Positions 10,030 to 21,471 are shown, counted from the stretch's first letter. The stretch is DNA of 64,000 nucleotides from Nephrocerus scutellatus (GCA_947095585.1 OX352765.1:61017123-61081122); one strand, 5' to 3'. The notes: generated from the sequence alone by a model not told the origin. Program-made: numbers and translations.

Positions 10030-10630
10030 TCGTGAGTTGCTCTTGATGTTACTAGATTAGGAATATCTTTAATGCCAACAGTTGTTATCGCTGGGTTATT
10101 GATGGTCAAATCTGTGTCTTCCAGTGTGCGACTTCTGCAATCTGGTCTTCTTCATGAAAATATAGTAGCTGCCAAGAATGTAGTTTATTGATTGATATTG
10201 TGTTTAGTTTTGAGTAAGCCGATTTCCTCGGTACGGTTGACGTATACATGGTTTAGAATTTCATTAGCAGAAACTAATCGAATGCAATTTGATTTTGCTG
10301 AAGGGGAGGCAGAGTTAGTTTCTGGATTTAACGTAGAACATAGTTCCTTAATCATATCAAGGGATAATATTTCTTCTGTATTACTTGCTTTATAAGATGG
10401 TTGCAGTATTGCTGGTAAAGGTTGGTATTCGGTCCTTCTTTAGCCAAGACTGCTTCTCTGTTGACTTCAATGGTGGTATTAAAATGTTTGATGATGAAAG
10501 TACCTTCGAGCAGCACGGCTTGATTGTTGATAAATACTGGACCTTTGAATTGATTTAACAGCAAGATTCCTGGTGAGGCTTCTTCTACTTCTGGGACATG
10601 TTCATTGTTGACGATAGTACATACCATAGA
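10030..10630 (-). pseudogene. env: Errantivirus-type env fragment (insect endogenous retrovirus)
   Basis: The minus-strand frame 10627-10352 contains PGILLLNQFKGPVFINN and GTFIIKHFNTTIEVN. The layout of hydrophobic and N-glycosylation-type motifs resembles the C-terminal half of gypsy/ZAM-type envelope proteins. Related sequence continues in another frame with a stop towards about 10030. It is a fragment without adjacent gag-pol or LTR. No fusion or cleavage region is visible, so it is not functional. The assignment rests on remembered family patterns. Confidence 0.5.
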
Positions 10631-10635
10631 CCATA

Positions 10636-10800
10636 GAAAAAAGTCTTATAGTCGCATCTTAGTCCTACAAACCGAATCGTAGTCCTACATACCGAATTTC
10701 GTACGAATTGCCTGAGAAATGGCTTAGTTCCCAAAATTCCAGACCCTATTGGCTAGATTACATAATTTTGATAAGAAAAAATCTCTTTGTAATACTACAT
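10636..10800. repeat. Short copy of the TAGTCCTACATACCG repeat family
   Basis: About one and a half units of the repeat described at 4190-4680, including GTAGTCCTACATACCGAATT and AAATTCCAGACC. Confidence 0.6.
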
Positions 10801-11159
10801 GTAAGCATTTTGACTTTCAAATGATGTCACTTTCGTAATAATTATGACTAAACGCGATTTTTGAGTTGTAATTTCAACTGAGTTGTTCTGGTTTCAGTCG
10901 AACACCTATTAGAGCAACAAACGACGAATCATACACAAAAATAAGATGTCGAGACTAGGAATCGCTTTCGCTATCATCGGCACATTTGGTTGTGTGTGTA
11001 TCATCAACGAAGCATGGAAGGCAATAACATGGTATAAAGTTCTGAACAGGGTAAAGATATACAATATACTGGACTGGTGGTGATTTGGTCGCGACGATGA
11101 TTTGGATTGCAGCACTCCAACTTGGATCAGCAAACGAGTCAGTACAATCTAAATGTCTT
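10801..11159. other. Unassigned sequence
   Basis: No domain, RNA gene or repeat is recognised. Short open frames on both strands have no familiar motif. Confidence 0.4.
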
Positions 11160-13841
11160 CCAATTCCCGTTTTGCACAGTCGTGCTGCACAATGCACTCT
11201 AGCACACGTTCTAGCACGTGCAGTGTGACCGTGTGACCCATCCTCAACAGCGCAGCTAAAGAATTTGGTGAAACATAACTGTCGTAGGTTTTGCATACGG
11301 CAGTTTGCTGATTATCTTATTCTTTAGCAATAGAATAACGGATTGTGAGTGTTTGTTTCTTCTGGTGATTTAACTCATTTTGTCGTGAAGGTATAACACT
11401 GACGACAATATTTGTGAGACACTCACAACACAAAAGAAGCGGTAAGTTGTGTTTTGTGTGTTTGATTTTTGTAGTTATGTGTGATTTCAGATTGGATCTC
11501 AGCAACATGCGTGGGCTGAAAAGGAATTTTTCCGCTGTGTTTACGTATGTACATGACCACAGGCCAGCAATTCTGCCAATGAGCGAAACTCAGGTATTTG
11601 ATAATTCCGATACATCGGAATTTAATCTGCCTGGTTAAAACTTGGTGCCATTATTTTTCCCTCGACGCGGACTCGCAACCTATGTCCAGAGTGAAGTTAC
11701 GTTTCAGTTTTGCCTCAATTCAGTCAAAGTTCCAATTCGGAATTTGATTTTATTTGGCTCAAAGTAAAAGAGCCCAAACTTAGACAATGTTTCAACTCAG
11801 AGCGAATATGATGAGTCAATCTTAAGAATGAAATCGTTATTGCGGGCGATTTCAATGTACACAATTCTGGGTGGCTTCGCCATTCTGGCAAGACAACACC
11901 CGAATGAAGGTGTGTTGAGTAATTCGATGAGTTTAATCACCTTACTCAGCTTGTAAATGAACCTTCACGAATACCTGACATTGCAAATCATTCCGTTAAT
12001 AACCTTGACATGATCCTTACCTCTCGTCCTGATAAATACTCCGTCAGACCATTGTGTAGTATCAGCTAATTTCTCGTTATTAAATCAGGTAGTCAGAGAA
12101 AAAACTCCCGAAAAAACTATGGCAATACAAGAAAACCAATTGGGACGTCCTTAACAACTTCTTTGGGAGAATAAACTGATCGCTATTGTTTCGCGATAGC
12201 AACGGATGCCGCCGCTGATGCAATCGCAAACATCATCCTTATTGGTATGAGAGACTTTATCCCTTCCAGTAATAAGTCTTTTAAGCCAAAGGAAGATGGA
12301 TGGTATGACTCGAGCTATAAAGTGGCTTATAGGATTAGAAAGGTATGCTTTCGGTTTTACAAAGCAAACCCTTCTGGGGAAAACCGAACAAATTTTAAAC
12401 GAGCCTGAAATTAGGCAATGCCCATCTTCGGCGAGTCAAATTCGCCTACGACCAAAAATTGAGGCAAAAAATACTACAATGTCCCAAAGGTATTAAAAAT
12501 TTTTGTCATTCGTAAAACGAATCAAAAATACAGCATCGTAGTCGATTCCAACGCTCATTTATAATGACTTTCCAGTTGTAAGCTCTATAGACAATGCCAA
12601 TCTGTTTGCTGCGCACTTCGCAGCTAGCTCCACGCTTCCAGATTGTGGATTGCTGCCTCCTGCACCTCAGAGCATTGAACACTCTATGTGACAGATATTA
12701 GGATATTCCAAAGTCCAGCGCTCTGTTTTGTCCCCGACACTCTTTCTCATTTTTATTAATGAGCTCTTATCTGTGACTTTTAATCCAATTCACTTTTTCG
12801 GTGATGACAGCATTCTCAGCTTTCAGTTTGAGGAACGTCCCTCCACATCTCATGTGGAAGTCAAACAACTACGTATGTTAAGCACATTAAATTCGTACCT
12901 AGACAGCATAATACAATGGGGAGAAAACAATAGAGTAGAATTTAACGCTTCCGAAACCCAATGATGTCTCCTGTCGTCTAAGCGAATCTTAATTCCCGTG
13001 CCATTATTCTTGAATCTCGCAAAACTCGGTATGTGCGTTAACGACATGCTTCGTTGGAATGACTACATATGAACCGCCGCCAAAAATGCCCTCTTATCTG
13101 GCTACTATCTAATAATAATTTTAATATTCGACGCTACAGACCATGCGGTCCAAGGCCTTGCTTCTTGCAACCATTTGTGTTGAGCATGTATATTTTTGCA
13201 CACAAATGGAGGTGACCTACAATTCAATGCCGGATCCGAACGGCGAATTGAGAAGCTTTTCGTAAAAAGTTGTTACTCTCGGACGTTTGTCAGACTTTTG
13301 CGAGAGGTGGGACACCGTGAAAAATACCGTTTGGTGTTACTGGGATTCGAACCACGAACTCCCTGCTCAGAAGTCCATGCTACTGAGCCACGGCGCCCAC
13401 CTATAAGACCGTCTTATATATAAGGGTTTTATTCGTCCTAAACTTGAGTAAAATTGTCATATCTGGTCTGGTGCGCCTAAAACTACCTTCCATCAGCTAG
13501 ATAGAATACAAAACCGCGCGATAAATCTTATCGATGACGCAAATATGTATAGCGAAATTAATAGATTCGCTTGAGAACCGCAGGAACGTTTTCTACTTGT
13601 CACTGTTTTATCGCTACTTCTACCAGCGGTGCTTAGAAATAGTCAGCTGCATGCCACCTCTCCTTGAATTCAACCTCAATACTCGTGGCGTTTTAAATGG
13701 TCATCAGTTTACCCTCAAGCCCATCTTCGGTCGTACTTTTCTCCTCCTTTACCTTAATGCCCCCGCTGTGCCAAGCATGTATATGATCATTATAAGAGTG
13801 CGAACCCCTTTAAGCGTGCGCGAATTAAAAAAAAATTGTAA
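11160..13841 (+). pseudogene. Decayed single-ORF LINE (copy A of the family also at 53604-60419)
   Basis: 5' UTR blocks (for example GTGACCCATCCTCAACAGC at about 11235, GATTGTGAGTGTTTGTTTCTT at about 11340) match the 5' UTR of the minus-strand copy near 60000-60240. The endonuclease start LDLSNMRGLKRNFSAVFTYV is at about 11485-11545. Fragments of endonuclease, RT (PTLFLIFINELL and a GDDS-type catalytic site at about 12730-12815) and the C-terminal region (about 12850-13750) follow, with many stops and internal deletions between endonuclease and RT. It ends with the shared 3' tail AGTGCGAACCCCTTT and an A run at about 13830-13841. A SINE is inserted at about 13090-13405. Confidence 0.78.
13090..13405 (-). 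mobile_element. tRNA-derived SINE inserted in LINE copy A
   Basis: On the minus strand the head reads GGTGGGCGCCGTGGCTCAGT. The pol III A box TGGCTCAGTAG is at 13390-13380 and the B box GGTTCGAATCCC at 13353-13342, about 27 bases apart as in tRNA genes. A non-tRNA body follows to about 13130 and an AT-rich tail (AAATTATTATTA) to about 13090. The LINE frame on either side reads LATIY before and GFIRPKLE after, so the SINE sits within the LINE coding region. The tRNA-like head has lost good cloverleaf pairing, so it is not a tRNA gene. Confidence 0.7.
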
Positions 13842-14157
13842 AACATATATTTGGTGTCTATTTGGGGTTGATAAAAATAAAGTTTAACTTATAATGTGGT
13901 TGGAGAAAAAATATAAATTGGTGTATTTATTTTTAAAATTATTTCTCATTAAGCAAGTTGCCAGGTGCAAAATTTGTCCTTTGTCCTACATTCTGGGATC
14001 CTGCACACCGCGCCTTTGTGCGTCGCAATAGCTGAAGCGGCATGTGTATTTGAAAATTTGTTAATTTGAATATCCATTTCATACATCTATTTTGAAAATC
14101 GTTTGAATGTTAAACCTCCACTCCGTGCATTTGTGTGTCACAATAGCTGAAGCGGCA
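13842..14157. repeat. Unassigned region with a direct repeat of about 112 bp
   Basis: GTGCGTCGCAATAGCTGAAG at about 14018 and its variant with GTGTGTCACAATAGCTGAAG at about 14132 each continue into CGGCATGTGTA. The second unit is split by the copia insertion and resumes at 21301. No gene is seen. Confidence 0.5.
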
Positions 14158-14311
14158 TGTTGTAAATATCAAAATAATCCTATGTATGAGCCTGACACAT
14201 GCATTGTGTAAACAGAACTCTATCTATGCATACATACTTAAAAGGAATGACAAATGAAATAAACTTAGTCTTGTACATTCAGCTGCGCATTAAACACGTT
14301 GTTTTATTTCA
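14158..14311 (+). repeat. 5' LTR of copia element
   Basis: 154 bp with TG...CA termini, immediately preceded by CGGCA and followed by the primer site. It contains AATAAA-like GAAATAAAC at about 14257-14265. Confidence 0.92.
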
Positions 14312-14329
14312 GGTTATGGGCCCAGTCCC
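14312..14329 (+). promoter_or_regulatory. Copia-type primer binding site (internal initiator tRNA-Met)
   Basis: GGTTATGGGCCCAGTCCC directly abuts the LTR and is like the Drosophila copia primer site, which pairs with an internal part of initiator tRNA-Met rather than its 3' end. The second copia element has the related GGTTATGGGCCC. Confidence 0.8.
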
Positions 14330-17300
14330 ATGCAATATTCGCTTTTCTGTCGCATTAATTTTTGTCAGGATTATCATCAAGATAGACAATAAATTTGTAT
14401 GGTGTGTGATTGGAATTTTGCAGTGAAGAACCGTGCGTATACAAGCGTTAAACAATTTTTCAAAAATAATTTTCCGTCATGGCTAGTAGCTCAAGCTATT
14501 TGGTTAGCGTGCCTAAGTTAAAGGGTCGCGAAAATTATAGTGATTGGTGTTTCGCCGCAGAGAATTTTCTAGTGTTAGAAGGCATGGTCAAATGTATAAA
14601 ACCAGAGCCAGGAACTGACCCAGAAGCTGCAGATGATGCGAAAACAAAAGCAAAACTGATTTTGACAATAGACCCGTCTATCTACGTGCATATCAAGAAC
14701 GTGAGTACATCAAAAGAGTTGTGGGAAAAATTAAAAACTCTGTTTGATGACTCAGGGTTTACAAGAAAAATTAGCCTACTAAGAAATTTAATATCCATTC
14801 GACTTGAAAACTGCACATCGATGACGTCATATGTAACTCAGATCGTTGAAGCGGGTCAGAAACTGTCTGGAACAGGTTTCAATATTAGTGATGATTGGAT
14901 TGGTTCTATCATGCTGGCTGGATTATCTGAAAAGTATATGCCCATGATAATGGCCATCGAACATTCTGGTATGTGTATCACGACAGACGCCATTAAGTCA
15001 AAATTGATTGACATGGATCCGGAGGCTAATGAAGTCAACAATGCATTAGCATGTTTCCGTTACCAACAAAAGAAATCTAATAAGTATATGATTGGAAAAG
15101 ATGGCGTAGATAGTGCACAAAAGATGAGGCCTATCAAAGAGAAACGAAACGTCAAATGTTTTCGATGTAAACAGTATGGCCACTATCGCAATCAATGCGG
15201 TAATACAGAAATATCTGCAAAGAATGTGCATGAAAAACAAAAATACACTAATGCATTTAGTGCCGTGTTTTTCAATGGTAACTTTCATAATAGTGACTGG
15301 TATATCGACTCAGGAGCGAGTTCACATTTAACGACAAATCAACATTGGGTGGTCAACGCGTGTTATTCCGGTTTTACGAAGGAAATTATGGTCGCTGATC
15401 AAAATAAAGTGCCCGTATTGTGATGTGGAAATGTAAAAATTACTACTTCAACTGGAAAGTCTGAATTTGAGGTTATGGTTGTTCCTAGTCTGACTACGAA
15501 TCTCTTGTCAGTAAGTCAATTAATAAGACAAGGGAACAAAGTGTCCTTTACTAGCGACGGGTGTGAAATCTTTAACAAGAAGAATATTTTAGTAGCTACT
15601 GCTTCACTTGTAAATGGAGTGTATAAACTGAATACACCCACTTATTTAATGGCTGCAGTTGTGGAGTCTCCTGAAGTCTGGCACCGTAGATTAGGACACG
15701 TTAACAGTTATTACATGAATAATATGCAGAATGCTGTGGAAGGAGTCATTTTGGACAATAAGGCCGATATTAGCAAGATGAATTGTATAGTGTGCTCTGA
15801 GGGCAAGCAAAACCGATTGCCGTTTCCTCATGAAGGCAACAGGAGTACAGAGCTGCTGTACACAGTGACGTATGCGGGCCGATGGAAAATGCTTCTCTCG
15901 GAGGATCCAGGTATTTCCTTCTGTTTGTTGATGATTATAGCCGCATGACCTATGTATATTTTTTTAAAAATAAGAGTGAAGCTTTTCAGTGTTTTAAAGA
16001 CTATAAAGCAAAAGTTGAAAATCTAACGTCAAAGAAAATAAAGATTCTGCGAAGTGATAACGGCCGAGAGTATTGTAATAATGATTTCGATAAATATTTT
16101 AAAGAAGCGGGAATAATTCATCATAAATCGAACCCTTACACTCCCGAACAAAATGGACTTTGTGAACGCATGAACAGATCCATAGTAGAAAAGGCCCGAT
16201 GTTTTTTGTTTGACAGTAAATTAGATAAGCAATTTTGGGCTGAAGCAGTTAACACTGCCGTATATTTACAAAATCGTATTGTAAAAGGTGGATTGAATAA
16301 TCGCACCCCATATGAGCTGTGGACTAACACAAAGCCAAATCTAAGTCACATCAGAGTATTTGGCAGTATAGTCATGAAGCATATCCCCAAAGAGAAAAGA
16401 CACAAATTAGACAAGAAATCTGAAAAATGTATTCTGATAGGTTATTCTGAGGATATCAAAGGATACAGAATATACAACCCAGCCACTCAGACGATTGCAA
16501 CCAGTCGAGATGTCATTATTTTTGAAGAAAATACATCACATCAGGATAGTGCGATTGTAGACATAAATAGCAAGCCAGAAAAAATTTCAGAAGTGTGTCT
16601 GGACCCAGTGGAGGATACTACAGCGAATGCTAGTGAGTTAATTGATTCCTTCGTTTCTGAAGAGAGTGAAGATCTAAACGATGAAACTTATGTGCTTATG
16701 AGGAATCAATGACAGCTGATGAAAGTTTTGAATTTGCAAACAATCCAATATCTTTACCACCGAGAGAAAGAAGAATGCCAGATAGATATGGACTTATGTG
16801 CACTGAAAGTAATAACTTTGAGATCGAAGAGCTGACAATAGAAGAAGCTCTACAAGGACCCGAGAAGGAGCATTGGGAGCAAGCAGTAAAAGAAGAACTA
16901 CAAAGTTAAGAAGACAATGGTGCCTGGGAGATTGTGGATTCCCCTAGTAGTGTCAATGCTGTGAAGTGCAAATGGGTTCTCAAAAAGAAACTTGAAAGTG
17001 ATAATGGTGTGCGTTATCGGGCAAGACTGGTGGCTAAAAGTTGCTCTCAAAAATATGGCGTAGACTATGATGAGACATTTTCTCCGGTAGTGAGACATAC
17101 TACATTGAGGTTATTGTTTTCATTGTCAGTTCAATTGGACTTGGATGTGGTTCATCTTGATGTCAAGACAGCATTTTTAAACGGTGAACTGGACGAGACA
17201 ATATACATGCAAAAGCTTATTGGTTTTGTTTGTTCTGATGATAAAAAGATTCTAAAACTAAAAAAGGCTATATATGGACTCAAACAGGCATCCAGATCTT

Positions 17301-18338
17301 GGCACAAAAAGGTAGATAATTGTATGTTGGCAGATGGCTATAATAAATCTAAAATAGAACCATGTTTGTATACAAAAATTATTGGTAGTAAGCGAACTAT
17401 AGTATCATTGTATGTAGATGATTTTTTTGTATTTTCAAATGATAATATTGAGATGAAACATCTGAAAGAAATGTTAAATAATAATTTTAAAATTAAAGAC
17501 TTAGGATGTGTAAAGCAATGTCTTGGTATGTCAGTTAATTTTGATAAGAAAAACAATGTTGTTACTTTAAGTCAAGAAAAATATATTGACCAGTTACTAA
17601 GTAGGTTTAATATGACAGAATGTAAAACAGTAAATACCCCTATGGAGACAAAGTTATCTGTCAAGAAAGCATTACTGTCCAGAAATCTAATTCCATATCA
17701 AGAGCTTATGGGTAGTTTAATGTATTTAGCTGTACTTACACGTCCTGCCATAGCTTACTCAGTGTCATATCTTAGTCAATTTAATAATTGTCGTAATGAA
17801 GAACATTGGATGTATGCAAAAAGAATACTAAAGTATTTAAAGAAAACTAAAACCATAGGTTTGAAATATTGTAAAACCGAAGATATTAAAATTAAAGGTT
17901 ATGTAGATGCCGACTGGGCTAACGATCTTAATGATAGAAAATCATATACAGGATTTTGTTTTATGTTGTCAAAATCTGTAATATCTTGGAGTTTTAGTAA
18001 ACAAAAATGTATTGCCCTTTCAAGCACAGAGGCTGAATATGTAGCTATTTCAGAGGCTTGCAAAGAAGCAGTGTATTTAAAAAATTTACAGTTTGAAATC
18101 ACTAAGAATATTTATGAAATAACTTTATATAATGATAATCAAAGTGCTTATAAATTATTAGTAAATCCTGTATTTCATAATAGGACAAAACATATTGAAG
18201 TCAGATATCATTATTGCAGAGACATGATAAATAAAAAAAATTGTTCTTGTCAAATATTTATGTACGGCAGATATGCCAGCAGATTTGCTAACAAAAAGTT
18301 TAAACTCTGTAAAACATTATAAGTTCATGAATACATTA

Positions 18339-18362
18339 CACCCCGTCTCCACAGGACAGAAT
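18339..18362 (+). repeat. Harbinger left terminal inverted repeat
   Basis: About 24 bp beginning CACCCCGTCTCCACAGGACA. It pairs with 21062-21085 with few mismatches. Confidence 0.85.
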
Positions 18363-18557
18363 TTCTGCCATGATGTGCGTCTTACCATGAATTCGTCCAG
18401 TGGAGACCAGCTTTTTCATGGCAAAACTAAATGTCTGGCATCACTGTCTGATTTTTCTTCTTACCATCTGAGTAGATGTAAACCCTGCCATATTTTTGAC
18501 ATTTTATTGGTTAACTGTGTGTTATTTCAAAATAAATATATTTTGATAAAAATAAGA

Positions 18558-19487
18558 ATGTCGGACTGGCGAATTTCGCAGTTGGAAACGAAAAAACTTA
18601 TAAATGCATTCAAACAAAAAGAATGTTTGTGGAATTATAAAAGTCAACTCTATAAGAGGGCTGACTTAAAAAGAAAAGCTTGGGAAGAAATTTCAAGAGA
18701 GTTTGAAAGGGATTCCCAAGAAGTAAAAAAAAAAATAAAGTACCTACGGTCAGTGTACGTGGCAGAGAAAAGAAAAGTGGATAAGTCCAACAAATCTGGC
18801 GCAGGTACTGAAGAGGTGTACGAGCCACATCTCTTTTACTTCCACGATTTTAAATTCTTGGATGCCGTTATAGTTTTGCGGAAGACTCATAGCAACTATA
18901 CTCTGGTGAGTAATGTACAAACTTAAATGTTATTAGAGCAATAACAAAATGTTTTTTACTAGGATGATACACTGGAGCGAGCCGTGGAGGCAAGAGAAGG
19001 TGAAGACGAATGTCAGGTATTTGAAATCGAAGACGTTTCGCTACCGTCACCGTCACCGTCGCCATCGGTATCTGCTGCAAGAAAATCGAAGGAACGGCGA
19101 CAAACTAGAGGAAGTAGCAGCAAGTATGATGATGCCATAGCTGCAATTTTACATTCAAATGTCTCCGTGCCAGGTAATCAATCTAAATATTTATGTATTT
19201 CATATATTTTGATGAAACTGCATCTTATTTCTTGTTTTACAGAGTCTCTAAACAAATATGCAAGTTTTGGTACTAGCATCGCCAGCCAGCTTCAAGATTT
19301 GTCACCAATTGAGGCCGCCGCAGCTATGGCAGACTTGCAGCAGGTTATGTCGCAACACGTTATGCGGTCGCTTAAGAAGCAAACGACGACTCCGACAGCA
19401 TCCTCGCTGTCAAGCGATGGAACGGATATACTCCGAACGGCAATGCTAAGATCGGATATTTTCGACACCCAAAATTTTGATTTATAA
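18558..19487 (+). CDS. Harbinger MADF/Myb-like DNA-binding protein, three exons, about 267 aa
   Basis: Proposed exons are 18558-18905, 18963-19173 and 19243-19487. Introns of 57 nt (GTGAGT...ACTAG) and 69 nt (GTAATC...TTACAG) restore one frame ending TAA. The N-terminal 85 residues fit a MADF domain: KLINAFKQKECLWNYKSQLY, then RKAWEEISREFE and KKKIKYLRSVYVAEKRK. An acidic and Ser/Pro-rich linker and a C-terminal helix (AAAAMADLQQVMSQHV) resembling the BESS type follow. In Harbinger elements this second protein brings the transposase to the nucleus and to the ends. The start follows from the MSDW context and the lack of an earlier in-frame ATG in the element. Splice sites are predicted by eye. 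Confidence 0.8.
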
Positions 19488-19539
19488 TAACATTAATATG
19501 TACATACTTTCATTATTTTATAATAAAAAAAACTTTCAT

Positions 19540-20920
19540 TTATTTATTAATTTTTTTCCATTGATATGGAACATCACCATCTGTGATACAATAATGTACT
19601 AAATTCTCACGGATCTTAGAAGCAAATTTGTTGCCTGAGTGTTCTTGGGCAGAAATATTTAACATCGTTTTCGGGAGGGTTGGGGTATTGGTTTGTTCAA
19701 CATCTTGACTTCTCTGTAAATTGGGCGAGATATAATTGTGAAGAACACAACAAGCTTTCACCAAAGCTTCACAAGTTCCCAAGGCCACCTCTATTGGACG
19801 ATGAAAAATTCGGAATCGCGATGCTAATCGCCCAAATGCCATCTCAACTGTAAGACGGCTACGACTCAGTCTGTAATTTAAAATTTCTTGCGGGATGGAC
19901 AACTTAGCACTTCGCCCAAAGCCTTTCATGAGGTGTTTATCGAGGCTAAATATGTCGTCTCCAATAAAAAAATACGGAGTAAGTACTTCTTGTCCTCGGA
20001 GTGGCTCTGGAGGGGGAATGCTAAGGCGACCTGTACTAAGTCCACGATGAAGGCTACAATTTTTGTAGATTATTACATCGGATGCTCTTCCATTTCCTCC
20101 AACATCTATATAAATAAATTTGCTATGCGCGTCAACAACAGCTAGCAAAACAATGCTAAAAAAGCCTTTATAATTGTAGAAGTCTGATCCAGAATGTGGT
20201 GGCGCTGCTATTCGAATGTGTTTGCCATCGATCGAACCAATTGTATGTGGAAAGTCCCAAAACATCTCAAAGTCTTTTGCTACACCAAGCCACTCAGTTT
20301 CAGTCTGAGGAGTCTTTAAAATAGAATGGATTTATTAATTCTGCCCTCAGTTTTATCTGTGCGTTACAAACCTTCATATATGTAGTATTAAGTGCATCGT
20401 AAATTGCAGAGAGCACATCTGGGACAAACTTGCTTATAGTTTTCCTAGATATCCTCGATAAGAACTCCAACGATCTATACGAATCTCCGGTGGCAATGTA
20501 TCTAAGCGTTATAGCAAGTCGCACTCTCGGTGTGATGGCAAAACGCATTACTGTATCCTTTCTTTTTATAGAAGGCTCAATCTGCAAACAAATAAAAATA
20601 TTGCTATATGAAGATAAAACAATTGTTTCTCTGCTCACCAATTGAAGAATTGCAGTAAATTTGTCGATTGACATCCTACAAAAGTTGTCATAGTCATTTC
20701 CACCATCCCACAAGATATCCTTCAATAAATGTTGCTCCAGCTCATGAACCTCTCTCAATTCCAAAAAAGGATTTATCCAAAATCTATGCTTCCTCCTTGC
20801 TTCTAACTTTTCTAGTTCTTTCAGTTCTCTAATAGCTTTTATTTTCCGAATTGCAGCCAGTTGTGTCCTATTCAAACTAAACTCCATATTTGCAGTTAAA
20901 ATTTGTTTCAATTTATGCAA
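19540..20920 (-). CDS. Harbinger (HARBI1-like) DDE transposase, three exons, about 421 aa
   Basis: Proposed exons on the minus strand are 20920-20639, 20581-20372 and 20313-19540. Introns of 57 nt (20638-20582, GTGAGC...TTGCAG) and 58 nt (20371-20314, GTTTGT...TAAAG) are both in phase 0. The N-terminus is helical and charged. An HTH-like region has FAITPRVRLAITLRYIATGD and YRSLEFLSRISRKTISKFV. The nuclease core has all three acids: GSIDGKHIRIAAPP, FFIGDDIFSLDKHL and SRLTVEMAFGRLASRF. The length fits the family. It acts on the TIRs of this element and leaves TTA-type 3-bp duplications. No stop or frameshift remains after splicing, so it may be functional. The alternative of unspliced pieces is less likely given the conserved joins. 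Confidence 0.87.
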
Positions 20921-21061
20921 TTTTCCCGGCGAAACGAATTTTTAAAATGCTTGTAGTACTCGAGAAGATTCGTTTACGAAATGAAATGTCTTAACATAAT
21001 TTGCCCAGTAATGTAAGAGGAAAATATGGCGGACGAAATGTCTAAAGTTTAGTCAGACATA

Positions 21062-21085
21062 TTTCTGTCTTGTGGAGACGAGGTG
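21062..21085 (-). repeat. Harbinger right terminal inverted repeat
   Basis: On the minus strand reads CACCTCGTCTCCACAAGACA, matching the left end with two differences over 20 bases. Confidence 0.85.
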
Positions 21086-21146
21086 TTAGGTATTGTTAAA
21101 GTTGTGTAATGTGTTTGTATATTGAAGGGATAATTTTGAGTGTGGT

Positions 21147-21300
21147 TGTTGTAAATATCAAAATAATCCTATGTATGAGCCTGACACATTCATTGTGTAA
21201 ACAGAACTCTATCTATGCATACATACTTAAAAGGAATGACAAATGAAATAAACTTAGTCTTGTACATTCAGCTGCGCATTAAACACGTTGTTTTATTTCA
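21147..21300 (+). repeat. 3' LTR of copia element
   Basis: 154 bp, one base different from the 5' LTR by eye. It is followed by the CGGCA target duplication at 21301-21305. Confidence 0.92.
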
Positions 21301-21471
21301 CGGCATGTGTAATTGAAACTGCAGTCTTTCATTTTGCGTGTGAGATCAAATTTTAAACTGATCTTTTCTGGTCTTTTCTCGATATTTCTGTCTGAAGAAT
21401 GACCAATCTAATTTTCTTAGTATTTATATATTCACTATAATAATATTAACCTAATTTATATATAAATACAT

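Larger units (their letters stand above)
18336..21088. mobile_element. PIF/Harbinger DNA transposon, apparently complete, TTA target duplication
   Basis: The element is 18339-21085 (2747 bp), flanked by TTA at 18336-18338 and 21086-21088, the typical 3-bp Harbinger duplication. Terminal inverted repeats are CACCCCGTCTCCACAGGACA at the left and, read inward on the minus strand, CACCTCGTCTCCACAAGACA at the right (two mismatches in 20). It carries two convergent genes, a MADF protein on the plus strand and a DDE transposase on the minus strand, the usual two-gene layout of the superfamily. Removing it rejoins the copia pol frame. Both genes look open after intron removal, so it could be or recently have been autonomous. 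Confidence 0.93.
14479..21109 (+). pseudogene. Copia gag-pol polyprotein, five disruptions plus Harbinger insertion
   Basis: Starts at ATG 14479. Gag (UBN2-like) runs to about residue 220, followed by a CCHC knuckle CFRCKQYGHYRNQC (about 15155-15195) and protease WYIDSGASSHLT (about 15300). The pre-integrase domain has VWHRRLGHVNS (about 15677). The integrase core has DDYSRMTYVYF, RSDNGREYC and PEQNGLCERMNRS (D, D, E present). RT has VKTAFLNGELDE and catalytic YVDD (about 17410). RNase H has YVDADWANDLNDRKSYTGF and TEAEYVAISEACKEAVYLKN. Breaks are TGA at 15421-15423, a frameshift near 15855, a frameshift with stop near 16700-16712, TAA at 16907-16909 and a frameshift near 18270. The frame then runs into the Harbinger at 18339 and resumes at 21086, ending at TAA 21107-21109. 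Confidence 0.9.
14158..21300 (+). mobile_element. Copia-type LTR retrotransposon, complete but with broken ORF and a Harbinger insertion
   Basis: Two 154-bp LTRs (14158-14311 and 21147-21300) start TGTTGTAAAT and end TTTATTTCA. By eye they differ at one base (14201 G versus 21190 T). The 5-bp target duplication CGGCA lies at 14153-14157 and 21301-21305. The order gag, PR, IN, RT, RNase H is that of Ty1/copia. Without the Harbinger the element is about 4.4 kb. Near-identical LTRs suggest a recent insertion, yet the ORF has five breaks (see the gag-pol entry). Confidence 0.93.

Noticed and set aside
13342..13400. A tRNA gene on the minus strand
   Set aside because: A and B boxes are present but the cloverleaf does not close well, and a non-tRNA body and AT tail follow. 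A SINE is the better explanation.
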